64,000 bases of DNA from Lingula anatina (Eukaryota > Brachiopoda > Lingulata > Lingulida > Lingulidae), in NCBI RefSeq assembly GCF_001039355.2, contig NW_019773836.1, positions 21,130-85,129 on the forward strand, written 5' to 3'. The translations under genes were made by a program, and so were the position numbers. Shown piece after piece: positions 44,301 to 55,874 of this stretch; the stretch's first letter is position 1; each line of letters opens with the position of its first letter. The notes beneath the pieces are model-generated. The model made no database searches. It had not been told where the DNA came from and saw only the letters and a list, made by a program, of their open reading frames with translations.

Positions 44301-46767
44301 ATGTGGCCATCCCAGCTGTTACTTCTCATCACACTTTTCAATATGAACATTTTGCGCCTCGCCGCAAAGAAAGAACCACTGACCCCTGTGCTACAAAAAG
44401 CCAAAATGTCATGTCAAGATGATGGCTCCTGTCCCAAGAAAATAGACAAAGCGGAGTTGAAAAAACACCTCACCCCACTACAGTACCGAGTGACACAGGA
44501 GAAGGGAACAGAAAGGTATGGAGCAGGGGCGTAACCAGACCTTTTAAAATTGTACGCACAGATTTTTAAAATTCCCAGCAAAATGTAGACTAACGCAAGA
44601 GATGAAGGACAGCGTAATTACAGCATATGTACCACACATCGCAGCTAAATTTCCATTAATAATAAAATCATCATTTAGTCAGAAATATTCTCGCAATTAA
44701 AAAAGTTTCTATATTCTTATTACCCAGAACGGTATATTTATTTAAAAGGAGGCTAGCTTCGCATATGTGGAACCCCCTTCGAATAATCCTGGATCCACCT
44801 CTGAGTTGAACTAACATACGGTTTCATTCACCTTACATGTGGATGCATGGCTCCCAAAAACAACCAATTGTACGACACGACAGAGCTCCGATATATCTAA
44901 GTTTAATTATTTGTTTGTAAAAATTGCCCATGTCACCCTGTTAGTTTGGAGGGGTAAGCTGGGTCAAATCCGTATCAAAATTCTTTGAAGCTTTGCAGGA
45001 AAAATTCTTCCTTTGTTTCTCTAGCTCCTTCTTAAACCTGGTGTCCAGATTTTATCTAGTGCCCCCAGGGTTGCGGGAGCTGATCTTTGAAAATAACACT
45101 CAGGCAGATTTACCTGAGATAAATATCGCCAGATATTCTCAAGAAAGAGGGTACAGCTGAGTTGAGGGCCACTGAACCCTCCAATTAAGAGATAAATGAA
45201 GTTTCAGTTATTTGGACGATTAAGATAGGACTTGTTAAGGTTACAGGCATTGTTTACCTCAGTTTGCAAGACGGGTGGGGGGGGGGTCAGAACAATTGTG
45301 CCTATACAATTGATACAGAGGATTTGTACATACAGGTGACTTTAATAAGCAGAGGATTTTCTTTTATATTCCGTGAAAAATACACTAAATTTATATAAAA
45401 TAATATCATGGTTGGCCAAAAAATTGTACGCACAGTGCATCCGTGCGTATGCCTAGTTACGCCCATGTGGAGTACATGTCCTGAAGGACAGATTATATTA
45501 ATTAGGAAATCCCAGGACATTCTTACTTGTACATGATGATCTGTTAATTATCATTTTACATGTACACACTGCTTATATTCTGGACCTTGTTTTTTATAAG
45601 ACCTACTCACTGGACTATTCAGAACAACCCTACTTCTTAATCATGTGTTTAGTCTTAGTTTCTGAATTTTGAGTTTATGGTTTTCCTGATCTAGATAGAA
45701 GAATTGGGCTTGTAATATGTTATAAGCAGAAAGTTAGGAGTGAAACACATTATTGGTTTACAGGTCATAAGTTCTCAGTTTTGGTTAGGATACATGTGTA
45801 AGAACCAGTACCTTGCTTAAAGAGGGCAAAATGTTCAAATTTCTAGAATTTTTTTCTATAGATCAAAAGCTCTAATAATATTAATGGACATTGTATTGAT
45901 TTAATTTCAGTGCCTTTTCTGGGAAATACGTCAAAGTAACAGATGAAGGTGTATTCAATTGCATAGTCTGTAACAGCACCCTTTTTTCGTCTGAAAGTAA
46001 ATTTGACTCGAAATCCGGCTGGCCTTCTTTCTCTGATGTCTATGAGCGAGGCAGGGTAGCGCTTATTGATGACTATTCTCATGGTAAGTTACGTTGTTGT
46101 GTTCAAAATACAAAAGTAGTTTCTGGAGACATCAGGAAAAAATGGAGTTATTGACACTGCAATATTTCATTGATCGCATTCACAACGAGTTGAGCCAGGC
46201 TTTACAAATCCTGGGGACTAAATATGGCGGTCATACATGAAAGAAAAACCGCCTAATCTTTTAATAGTCTCTCCGCCTCTCACACGCCTCCCCACACATC
46301 GTCCCTGTGGGGGGACAGTCATTAAATCTCGGCTCCCTTGGGACGACACATAGGGAGGCGTGTGAGAGGCGGAGAGACTATTAAAAGATTAGGCGGTTTT
46401 CCTTTCATGTACGTCCGCCATATTTAGTCCCCAGGATTTGTAAAGCTTGGCTCAACTCGTTGTGAATGCGATCATTGAGTAAGATTAGGGATAGACACTC
46501 CAAAATTTGAAGAGCTGAATTTAGTTGCAGCGAGACTGTGCAAAACACAACTGTTTGAATTCTTTGCTGTTAGAATTTTTTTCTGCTCTGTTTGCATATC
46601 TTTGTGTTTCCCATATATCTGTGTGTATTTATGTATACATGTACAGTGCTAGTATATTTTTGTGTATTTTTGTAATTAAAAAAAAATTCCTTTGTGTGTT
46701 TACAAATGTGCCTGGTTTTGTGCATGATTGTAGATGTACATTTTTTGTTTGTATGTAGCATGCATGT

Positions 46768-46809
<42 letters not shown>

Positions 46810-47547
46810 ACATGAGAATGTCTCACAATCTGTCTGTATCAGTGCACATACAGTGGTATTCTCAAATTTACTGTGCACTAAAATCAGAACAAACAATCTG
46901 TAAAATTGAATTGTTGTGAGGTGTATCAGGATCAAACAAACAGTCAATAAAAAGTTATAGTCAGAGTTTCATTGCAAGTCTGTATAAGATAATAAAGGCA
47001 AATGGCAGACACATAAAACTGCTTACTATTACATTAGTAAACATGAGAGGAAATTTAAACAGTACAGACATAAAAATTGTGTGATGACACAGAATAGTTT
47101 TATATGTCCTGGTGACAAAAGTGGGTCAACTTCAAAGCTGCTGATGGCAAAGATGTAATCTTCCTTCACTCACACATGAGTCATCTTATACTGCAAATAT
47201 GTTTAGCATAAAGTTAGCAGTAAAATTATCAATGTGTCAATGTGGAGACATTTGTGGGCTTATTCTTGCTTTGAAATGAAGTGACTTCAATCCCAGGCGG
47301 AGAAATAATTTAAGCAATAGTTTTCTTTTTTTATTTTTTGGTAATTTTTTTTTACACATCTCCTGTTTTATCAACAGGTATGCAGCGCGTTGAGGTCGTT
47401 TGTTCAGAATGCGGTGCACATCTGGGCCACATGTTTACTGACGGACCAGAGCCGACAGGATTACGATATTGTATTAACTCAGCAGCATTAGATTTCGTGA
47501 AGTCTGAGGATAAAGAGAACCATGTGAAAGTGAAGTCAGAACTTTGA
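44301..47547 (+). CDS. MSRB3: Methionine-R-sulfoxide reductase B3-like, isoform with last exon 3a (KSEL end)
   Basis: Reduces methionine-R-sulfoxide; here probably in the ER. Exons: 44301-44515, 45911-46083, 47378-47547, making about 185 aa with phases closing. Order: hydrophobic signal ([13 protein letters not shown]), a Cys pair (SCQDDGSC), [15 protein letters not shown], the first zinc CxxC (CIVC) and GWPSF from exon 2, then in exon 3a the second zinc CxxC (CSEC), HLGH and the catalytic Cys in [11 protein letters not shown]. The C-terminus ends KSEL, close to the KDEL-type ER-retention signal and to the KAEL end of vertebrate MSRB3. An AATAAA run at about 47740-47750, some 195 nt past the stop, could end this transcript. 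MSRB3 is favoured over MSRB1/2 by the signal peptide, the N-terminal region and the ER-type end. Confidence 0.92.
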
Positions 47548-48852
47548 ATGAGATAGACATTCTTAGAATTTGATTTATTTGAGGTTGAAAGACAAGAAAA
47601 ATCATGTGACAATCAGTGTTAACTCTTCAGTCTGAGGCAGTCTTGTAAAAAGATTAAAATGCACTTGAGAATTTACATAGGAAAAAAAATGCACTAACTC
47701 ATTAATTTAGAAGTATACCTTATCCAAATCTGTTGAGAAAATAAATAAAATTATGTATAGAGCCTATTTCAAGCAGAGCCTTTATACTTCAATTTTTACT
47801 GTAACAAGTGAAATTCTCCCAACTTAATTATAAAATTGACTCAGAAATTTAAAAAATTCATTGCACAGAAATGTGTCGATAGATTGTAATTCTGTCAACA
47901 GTTATGGATGTGGTATGCCTTATATAGTGATTAAGGAGAAAAGTGTTGAGATTTCTTAGAAATTTTGTTTGATATTCAGAATTCTACTGCATTTTATGAG
48001 ATTTATATATAATTCTATAAAATAAAATATTAAACTGTTTGGAAAGATTTGACAGACCAGTGGAAGAAAAATTGTGACATCGTTTACAAGGATAAACTTG
48101 GCAAAAGTTTCCCAAGTTGTAAAGTAAAATATGGATTATTTTGTAAAAGAAAAAAAATAAATAATAATAATAATAATAATAATAGGTAATAGTCAAGCTA
48201 AACAACAGCTAGTAGCAGAGATATTGAAAGATAATTAAAAGCCAGTGTGGATTCCCAAGAATGCAAAAAAAAGAAACACTTCCCTGTTTCTTATACTACA
48301 AAAATAAAGTTGACATACCAAGACACAAACAAAATTAATCCCTCATACTGCAAAAAAAAAAAAAAAAAAAAACTGCACCTTCTTCAAATTTTTACTCATA
48401 AATTTATCTATCTATCTATCTACATTTTTTTGGCTTGTAAATTAATCTATTTAAATATATTTATGTAAAACCATCCCTAGAGCTCTTTTAACCATGTGTT
48501 CCTCAGTCTTCCTGCCTGTTAATTGTAATATATTTAACAAAAGGGGTTATTTTTTGCCCAGGTGGTGAGGGAGGTCATGTGCTACTGGTAGACTAGAATG
48601 CAAAGGATGTCATGAGTTGCTGCCTTTTACTTTTTAAGAATTATATAGATATATATATGATGGTATAATTTTTAAGTACTTTTTGTGAAGGAATATAGAG
48701 CATGTGTGTCTTTGTAATATTTGGAGTAGGAATGGGTGAGTTTTTTTATGTGTGTTAGTTTTGTATTTTGACTTTTTGTTTTAGCTTTATAAGTTCATTA
48801 AGTGTCTTTAATCAGTTTTAATTTTTGTGTTTAAGTTAGTGATGGTGACTCA

Positions 48853-48896
<44 letters not shown>

Positions 48897-49273
48897 TAGT
48901 AATACAAACCTGAGGCAATTTTTTGTTTAGTTTTTCGAAAAAGCTAGTTCATTAGGTTGAAGACTTGATTTGACTATCAATTTTTTCTCAACTTTTTTAG
49001 TATATATTAGAAATAGTTAAAGAACAAAATTTGAAAGTGAAGAATTTGAAATGCATAGGAATCTGATTAAAAAACTAAATAAATATAATAATTGAACTAA
49101 ATAAAAACTAAAATTTACTGATATCAATTTCAGGTATGCACAGATTGGAAGTAAAATGTAAAAAATGTAACGCACATCTCGGTCATCTCTTTGACGATGG
49201 TCCACTGCCAACAAAACTTCGTTACTGTGTGAACTCTGCTTCATTGGACTTCAAGAAGTGGACTACTGTATGA
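44301..49273 (+). CDS. MSRB3: MSRB3-like, isoform with alternative last exon 3b
   Basis: Same exons 1 and 2 (44301-44515, 45911-46083) spliced to 49134-49273, about 175 aa. Exon 3b has a good acceptor (ATCAATTTCAG) and the same entry phase as 3a. It encodes a second full catalytic half: zinc CKKC, HLGH, and resolving region [11 protein letters not shown] with the catalytic Cys. It ends KKWTTV at TGA 49271-49273, with no KDEL-type signal. Over the 40 shared residues 3a and 3b agree at 28, so the duplication is old and both copies are kept under constraint. Because each exon has its own stop, only one can be used per transcript. Loss of the retention signal would predict secretion or a different location. 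Transcript evidence is needed to prove use. Confidence 0.8.
44526..45472. mobile_element. Candidate DNA element with GGGCGTAAC ends
   Basis: Left end AGGGGCGTAACCAGAC at 44525, followed by ATTGTACGCACAG. The right end (about 45422-45472) holds the inverse, with ATTGTACGCACAG at 45423 in direct orientation and CTAGTTACGCCC. The inverted end is about 14 bp and begins 11 bp after the MSRB3 exon 1 donor. No transposase frame seen; boundaries approximate. Confidence 0.5.
46167..46476. mobile_element. Near-perfect foldback MITE in MSRB3 intron 2
   Basis: Arms of about 130-140 bp (46167-46306 and 46340-46476) are almost exact reverse complements: left GATCGCATTCACAACGAG, inverted right CTCGTTGTGAATGCGATC. 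The loop is about 35 bp. The high arm identity indicates a recent insertion, a replicating family, or a foldback kept by gene conversion. No coding capacity. Confidence 0.92.
46765..46800. repeat. (TG)n microsatellite
   Basis: Dinucleotide run in MSRB3 intron 2, ending in CGCGCG. Confidence 0.93.
48158..48184. repeat. (TAA)n microsatellite
   Basis: Triplet run between the two alternative MSRB3 last exons; a longer one is at 48854-48894. Confidence 0.92.
48240..48490 (+). mobile_element. Diverged one-arm relative of the 25836-26375 MITE
   Basis: GTGTGGATTCCCAAGAATG followed by TTTCTTATACTAC, then TTGACATACCAAGACA, mirrors the left arm order GTGGATTCCCAGTAAC, TTTCTTATACTAC, TTGGACATGCCAAGGG. 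An AGAGCTCTTTTA word near 48480 matches the interior. No inverted partner found. Moderate support only. Confidence 0.5.
48854..48894. repeat. (TAA)n microsatellite
   Basis: Triplet run about 240 bp upstream of MSRB3 exon 3b. Confidence 0.93.
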
Positions 49274-50448
49274 CCTCTGGTTGACCTTTATGTGACCTTT
49301 TGGTGACCTTTTGATGACCTTGATTTTTGACCTTGTTTATCTGTTTGAAGACAGACTACAAGCAACTGAGCATAAATCTTCTCATTGGACTTCAGGAATT
49401 GGGGAAAAATGCAGTGGTCTTGTCTGTTTTTTATGTGGCTTTTGCTTGATTAAGATGTTTGAGGGTTTTTGCCCCTGTTGATTGGAAGATGGATCATGTA
49501 CCAATTTGAATGCCATATTTGTTATTAGTATTTGAAAATTAATTCAGTTTGTTTTATCTAACTGCTTTAAAGAGCGCTGTTAAAACCAGCCCTAGACGAA
49601 GTTGTGCCAATGTAAGGTACTTTTATATTTAAATAATGTATGTACTGCTTTTTATTTATTTAATTGTTATGCTTCTATTTTCTGCAGCTTGCTGTTCGAT
49701 TAATGACTTATGTTGATCTCAGATTCAAGCAGCTGTGGAAATTTTAATCAAATTGTGGTGTCATTAATTAGTTACAAATAACTGGGTCTTTCATATTCAT
49801 CTCTGAAGTTTTAGTGTTTTCCTGTTCTTGTCTTTACATTGTAGGTATTATTATGTCTTTTTGTTGAGTTTTGGCATTATACTGACAAATGAAAGGTATA
49901 GTTCAAACTTTTCTCAGTAAGTTTTGGATATGAATAACTTTGTAGATGAAGGGACTATTGATGACATTTTCAGGAAAATTAACTTTTTACCAACAAAAGG
50001 GTTTGACATGCATTTTATGCCTTTAAAAATGAGATAAGAAACAGTATGGAAAACACCAAAAATCTTTTGCACATTGATTGTTTTAACCTAGCTAGTGATG
50101 TGAAAAGGCTAGAATTACACCTATTGTACACATGTCTATAGTTAAGCTGACAGACACTAGTTAAAACTTTAGACTGTTAAATTGTGTAAAAACTCACCAT
50201 TTGTTACTGTTGATATTTATCCTCAGGCTGTTTACAATGGTATTACTGCCCTCAATGTTTACAAGTTCTTTTGAAATAACTCTGTGTATATATTTTATTA
50301 TGTGTCTAGTATTGCTGTTTAATTCAGTACTGATTTTATAGAGTATTAAGTTTGTGTCAGTATGCCCAGGATTCTTGCCATTGTAATTTTTCATTTTTTT
50401 TTTTGACGAAAAGTGATAGATGATAAGAGCTCACAAATATCCCCCCGC

Positions 50449-50451
<3 letters not shown>

Positions 50452-50481
<30 letters not shown>
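50452..50481. repeat. (CA)n microsatellite
   Basis: Dinucleotide run just left of the foldback element. Confidence 0.93.
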
Positions 50482-50484
<3 letters not shown>

Positions 50485-50504
50485 GTGGTAGGATGATGTT
50501 AGAC

Positions 50505-50715
50505 TGCAATACCACAGATTTAGATTGATCCATCTGAATCGATCTGACTCCCTGGGGGTTCACGCTAAATTGCTGTCAGCCGAGCGCGCACAGAAGTTTA
50601 TTACCCCCCTACAGCTTTTAGTAGGCGGGACAGATATTTAAGCTGTTTAAGCTGACAAAAAACTAGTGAGACTCCCCATGGGGATAGATCGATCCAAAAT
50701 CTGTGGGAATGCAGT
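50505..50715. mobile_element. Compact two-ended copy of the GATCGATC foldback family
   Basis: Left arm (50515-50580): GATTGATCCATCTGAATCG, then ACTCCCTGGGGGTTC and TAAATTGCTGTCAG. The right arm (50655-50710) is its inverse: GCTGAC, ACTAGTGAGACTCCCC, then GATAGATCGATCCAAA. The central TTTTAGTAGGCGGGACAGAT resembles the inner part of the arm at 22580-22600. At about 200 bp this is the shortest complete form of the family here. Confidence 0.75.
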
Positions 50716-53300
50716 TTAACTCTAGTTATTTGGGAAAAAGTCTGCCTTGAATCCAGCAAGCTTTAGTATTCATCATTTAAATTTAATTTGTAGTAACTAC
50801 AAACAATGGAATTTACTATTGACACAATTTAGTGAGGGATTGTCATATTTGTGTCACTTGACCTAATTATCAGGTGACCATTGAATCTCCGCCTATTGCC
50901 AGTTTATAAAACTACAGGGTTAGATATCAGTAGCCAGTAGGGACAGCTTATGGGATATCTGTTACTTTTATTTAAATCTTTGAAATGCGTACTGTTAGTG
51001 AGGGGAAGTAAGAGAGTGGTTTTCTATGAAAGGAGAGATGCCAAAATGATACATTTTGAAAGTTCACTTGACCTCAGTTACTAGTGAAGACTGAAAAGAT
51101 GTCTTTATTAGTCACCAAAGAAATTACATCAGTGTGAAATGAGATTGGTGATAACTAAAAATAAACCAGTGCTGACATTTCTTGAGGGGATGGGAGGGTT
51201 CAAAATGGCCATGGTCAGTTTCCACGGAATACACTTTCTCTTTTGAAAGATGCGCACAAGATGATGATATTTTAATTGGAATTTTTGCTCAAAAACAACT
51301 GCACAAGTGAAAAATGAGACACTGGTTGTATTGCTTTTTAACAAGGTACAGTCTGTGTGGAGATTTGATAAGTAAGGGTATATTTTTCTCAGTCTTACCA
51401 GTACAGTCCTCCAGTTATTTTGTTTTTTGATCCCAGTTTTCGACAGCAAGTTTTTAATGTCACTGGTAAAGTTCTCAGGTTGCTTACAATGTAAAACTCT
51501 TTGTATGCCTTCAACAGAAAAAATTACACCAGACAGCAAATTGTTGGTGAATTTCTGGTAGAAATTAACAGAATGCGTGTAATGTGAATTAAGTGAAATT
51601 GGCATTGCTATGGCTTTGTATTTGCTGGTTTTGAAGACAACATGATTTGGTATAATTGATCAAAACTGAACAAACAAACAAAAAAAAAAATGCAAAAAAG
51701 ATCCAATAGCTGAATATGTCACATATTGCACATGCTCTTGTTTAAAATATAGTACATGTTTGAGTGATTTTTTGTAGTTTTAATTGTCATTTATCATAAT
51801 ACACCACACCAGTACACTTGCTGTGCATAGCTTCTTTAAAGTAAGTTTTTGCTCAAATACAGCATGAAAGTTCTGTAATACTTAATTTTACTAATGAAGT
51901 TGCATGATTTTAAGACTTTTATAATGCTTTTTGTAATGCTTATTGTTAGTCTTTTGTAAGCTTTATGTGTTTTATTTTAGCAATGATCATAGTATTCAGT
52001 TACTAAGCAAGTGAGAAGTCGGAAATAACAAGATTACTCAAATGAACTCGATATATTCAGGATTATGTCATTAACACTTTGCATGCTTCAAATTTTTATT
52101 TTCTTTTTTTCACTGTATTTGTCAATTATTTGCTTTGCATGACTTTTTCACTAGTGACAATACCTATACCTTCCATGTTAACTGATTTCACAGTATGCCA
52201 TCTTTTTACTTTTTTTTTTTCATTTTTACTGTAAAAGTTTATATCTGTATACCTATCCTGTTGAACAGGATAATGTAGTTAAGTATGCTTAGAATTTGTG
52301 TGAGTGAAAAATTGTTGCTATTATTAGTCATAATGATGACATTCATGTATTTACAAATCCAGTGGGTAGATTTATTGATATCAGTACAGTGTATGAGATT
52401 TTCATTATCTTTACTAAATGGTCATACCAGCAAAAAAAAACAAGATCAAAATATTAAAAGCAATAATGCGCTATGAGTGAATTAAAGTTCAAATTACTGT
52501 TAAGAAATTTTAACCTTAAAGAATAACCTTATGGCACATGTGTAACCGTGTGCTAGCATTCAGGAATACGAAGGCAGTGACGAGCTCTGTATTTTATAAT
52601 GTGATTGAGATAATGTGCAATAATTTAAATCAATGAAAATGTGATAACGTTTTGTTAGTAGTGCACAATTTTCATCATGCTTTTTTTCTACATTAATTGA
52701 GCCAAGAAGAGAGACTCTCAGCAGTAATGTTTTTTCAATCCTTCTCTTAAAAAATTGCTTGGTCTCTAGCATTCCTAAATCGTGTTTTCTGTATACACTT
52801 GGCATACTTAACAAAAGTGACCATTGTATTCATCATATACTACTAGTAATATCCCTGCTCCAGGTACTAGTACACCAGGGTACATCATATTTATATTCAT
52901 GAGCTTATTGTTTGTTGATTAACTTAAAGAAACTTGATGACATAGACGTGTAATGATCATAATTGAACAATTAATTGTATTTTAGTGCAGTGTTGTGAGG
53001 TGAATAAAAAGGTTGAATTAGTATTCATTCCTTTTAGTTTTACTCCCTGTATATTCTTTGGAAGTTACAGTGTAATAAAGATTTTACCATATGCTCTCTT
53101 GGAATGACACTTTCATCTTGTTACACGTGCAAATAAAATGGCGAATTGCAGTTATATCACAATTTCAAAAGGTTTTATTTTGTATCAAGAAACTTAGATG
53201 AATAAGAAAATGGCCGAACAAGTGCACTTTTCGCACCACAAGCTGCAGCATTTTTTCTCTCGGCCTCTCCCTCTCCTCCCCCCACCCTCCCCCACGCACA

Positions 53301-53302
<2 letters not shown>

Positions 53303-53331
<29 letters not shown>
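53303..53331. repeat. (CT)n microsatellite
   Basis: Dinucleotide run about 300 bp upstream of the CCNC start codon. Confidence 0.93.
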
Positions 53332-53334
<3 letters not shown>

Positions 53335-53399
53335 GTTTTAACCTACACAGTCATTTCATCTAACATTAGCGGCCCCTTCATTTCCGTAACTGGCAATCG

Positions 53400-53630
53400 G
53401 ACTTGGCCGAAAATGCGAAGATAAGGCGGGATTCCCCGACCCAATTTCACAACGAGACTGGGATTCCCCGGAATCCCCTATATCCCGAATGCGCATGTCC
53501 CGCCTTCCGCCATTTGTAACGTAACAAAGTGATGAATTTCAGACCTCTCAATTTTACTAATAATATGTAACACAAACAGTAGAAATATCAGAACAGGTTA
53601 GGGTCTTTGTGACCAGTTATAGCGTCCACA
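53400..53630 (+). promoter_or_regulatory. Putative TATA-less CCNC promoter and 5' UTR
   Basis: CpG-richer than its surroundings. Contains an NRF1-like ATGCGCATG (53490-53498) and TTCCGCCATTT (53505-53515, YY1-like), about 120-140 bp before the ATG. No TATA box. The start site is not visible. Confidence 0.45.
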
Positions 53631-55843
53631 ATGGCTGGGAATTTCTGGCAGAGTTCACATTAGTGAGTACTTGTGTATTTTTAATGTTAAAATTGTCACC
53701 AGATTTAGAATTTAGATCGACCCTTTTAACTATTTTAGGCACTCTTACAGTGCTTCACGTTTAGTTTAAATCCTAAGACGGTAGACTGCGTTCGATATGT
53801 ATTTTCAAGATCTTGACATATGGTGATTCAATATGGAATTATAGTATAGGTATGGACTACATCGGGATATGATATAGACGTTAAAATGTGTTCATTTGAG
53901 AAAAAAGTTAATAGAATGGTGCATTACTGTAGATCTACATGTATGTGTCCATTCTAACAAGTAAGGCAAACACATTTCTAATTTGGATGTTACCCCCCCC
54001 CTCCCCATGCTCACACAAACGCAGACACCACAATCTACCACCACCCTATAAGTCTTTTTTCTCCTTTTAAAGTTTTTTATTTTCTAAATTGAATTTTGTG
54101 GTTTCATTTGTCAATGATATAGGAAATTTGCTGTATTTACTGCTTCCTGCTTTATAAGTAAATCAGTTTGGCAATTTATCTTTCAGTTTTCTGGTGTTTT
54201 TACAAGACAATGAAATGATTTGATGAGGGTCATGGTTCTTCTTCTTATTATTATTATTATTTTAGTCAGCAGTGGATCTTGGATAGGCAGGATCTGACCA
54301 GGGAGAGACAGATTGACCTGAAGGTGCTGACAGAAGAAGAGTATCAAAAGTTGATGATATTTTATGCCAATTGTAAGAAGATATTTTTCATCATTTTGTT
54401 AGTAAAATTGTTGGATGTGAAGAACTGAATATATTTTGGAGACCTGAAGATCATCAGTTTATTGCATTATTGATGACACCAAATCTGTTAATATTGTTTT
54501 TGCCATGAAACACTTTTTTTGACAGAAAATGCAGATTTTTTCACTCACCAATTGTGACAGAAAAATAGTGGCTGAAAATATTCAAACTTGTTGGATTTAT
54601 CTGTAACAATACACACAGATGCTTTGGTGTTGTTAATCTGCATTTCTGTGTATTTATTTTTAAACTATTCACTGATTGATTGATATTTTTCAGTAATCCA
54701 GTCTTTAGGAGAACAGCTGAAAGTGAGGCAACAAGTGATCGCCACAGCTACCGTGTATTTTAAAAGATTTTATGCCAGGTACGTATGTTGTCAATACATT
54801 CCCCCTTGTGTTTTAAATGCATACAAAATGAATATCGTTTTGTCTTTGTTCAGAAGAAAGAAAGTCAGCAATTTTGGTTTTATCACCCCATCCAAATCCA
54901 TCTAATTTTGTCCATAAGTCTTTATCTCCAGCTCACATTAATGAAAAATGTAGAACTTAAAGTAGGTTTTCTATAAAATTGTAATTAAAAGCAGAACTGT
55001 TCACTCTTCTTCTTACCTAAGTAGCAATGTGGTCATTTTGCTTCAACCTCATGGTGATAAATCATTGCTTAAAATTACTGGCCCAGTTCAAAATCGACAT
55101 GAGCAAGTAATTCCCGTTTTTTACTTTAATTTGGACATTGTTTAATTATTTATTTCAGAAATTCCCTGCGCTGTATAGACCCACTCCTCATGGCGCCTAC
55201 CTGTATATTTTTGGCTTCCAAAGTTGAGGTTTGTCTTTGAATTTCAACCAAGATTCGAGGACAATTATAATTGTAATTATTACAATAGTTCCTTCAAATA
55301 GTTTCTTTTACTACCAGCTACAATCAGAGTTATTCCCAATTCAATATTCTGCTGTCTCACAAGAGAAGGTCTTCAAAGATATTACTGGTGATATTGTCGC
55401 CTGTACTGTAGATGACAGCTTCCTCCCTGATGTATGTGGGATGTGGCTCGAGAAACACAGACATATAGGATTGGATATGTTGCCGTTTTCAACCATTGTT
55501 TTGAAGAAACTGTTGTAATATCTAACTGTGTGTATAATAACATTTTAAACTGGAGCTTGGGTTTATTTTCCGTCACAATAATCTGTAAACTATACTCTTT
55601 GAGATGTAATATAGATGCTGAGATGTAACATAATCATAATGGGTTGGTAAAACTACAACCATTGCTAAGTTCATAACCAGCTTGTTGTGCTGTGTTTTTA
55701 TTATAAGAGAAACCAAATTTATAAATCCAACCTGATAATGAAAACATTGTATGATGATTGCTTTCCCTTTGCCATTTTAGGAATTTGGAGTAATTTCAAA
55801 CAGCAGGCTAATATCCACATTCCAGACAGTTTGTGAGTATCAT

Positions 55844-55874
<31 letters not shown>

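Larger units (their letters stand above)
49274..53400. other. Long spacer between MSRB3 and CCNC
   Basis: Probably begins with the 3' UTR of the exon-3b transcript. AT-rich with no exon I can support on either strand. Short open frames (for example minus 51605-51129) lack family features and codon structure. Holds the foldback element at 50505-50715 and a CA run. Confidence 0.5.

Noticed and set aside
46570-46947. 125-codon minus-strand open frame with His-Thr repeats
   Set aside because: Produced by the (TG)n microsatellite in MSRB3 intron 2.
51129-51605. 158-codon minus-strand open frame in the MSRB3-CCNC spacer
   Set aside because: No recognisable domain, no splice-linked neighbour and no codon pattern; consistent with a chance open frame in AT-rich DNA.
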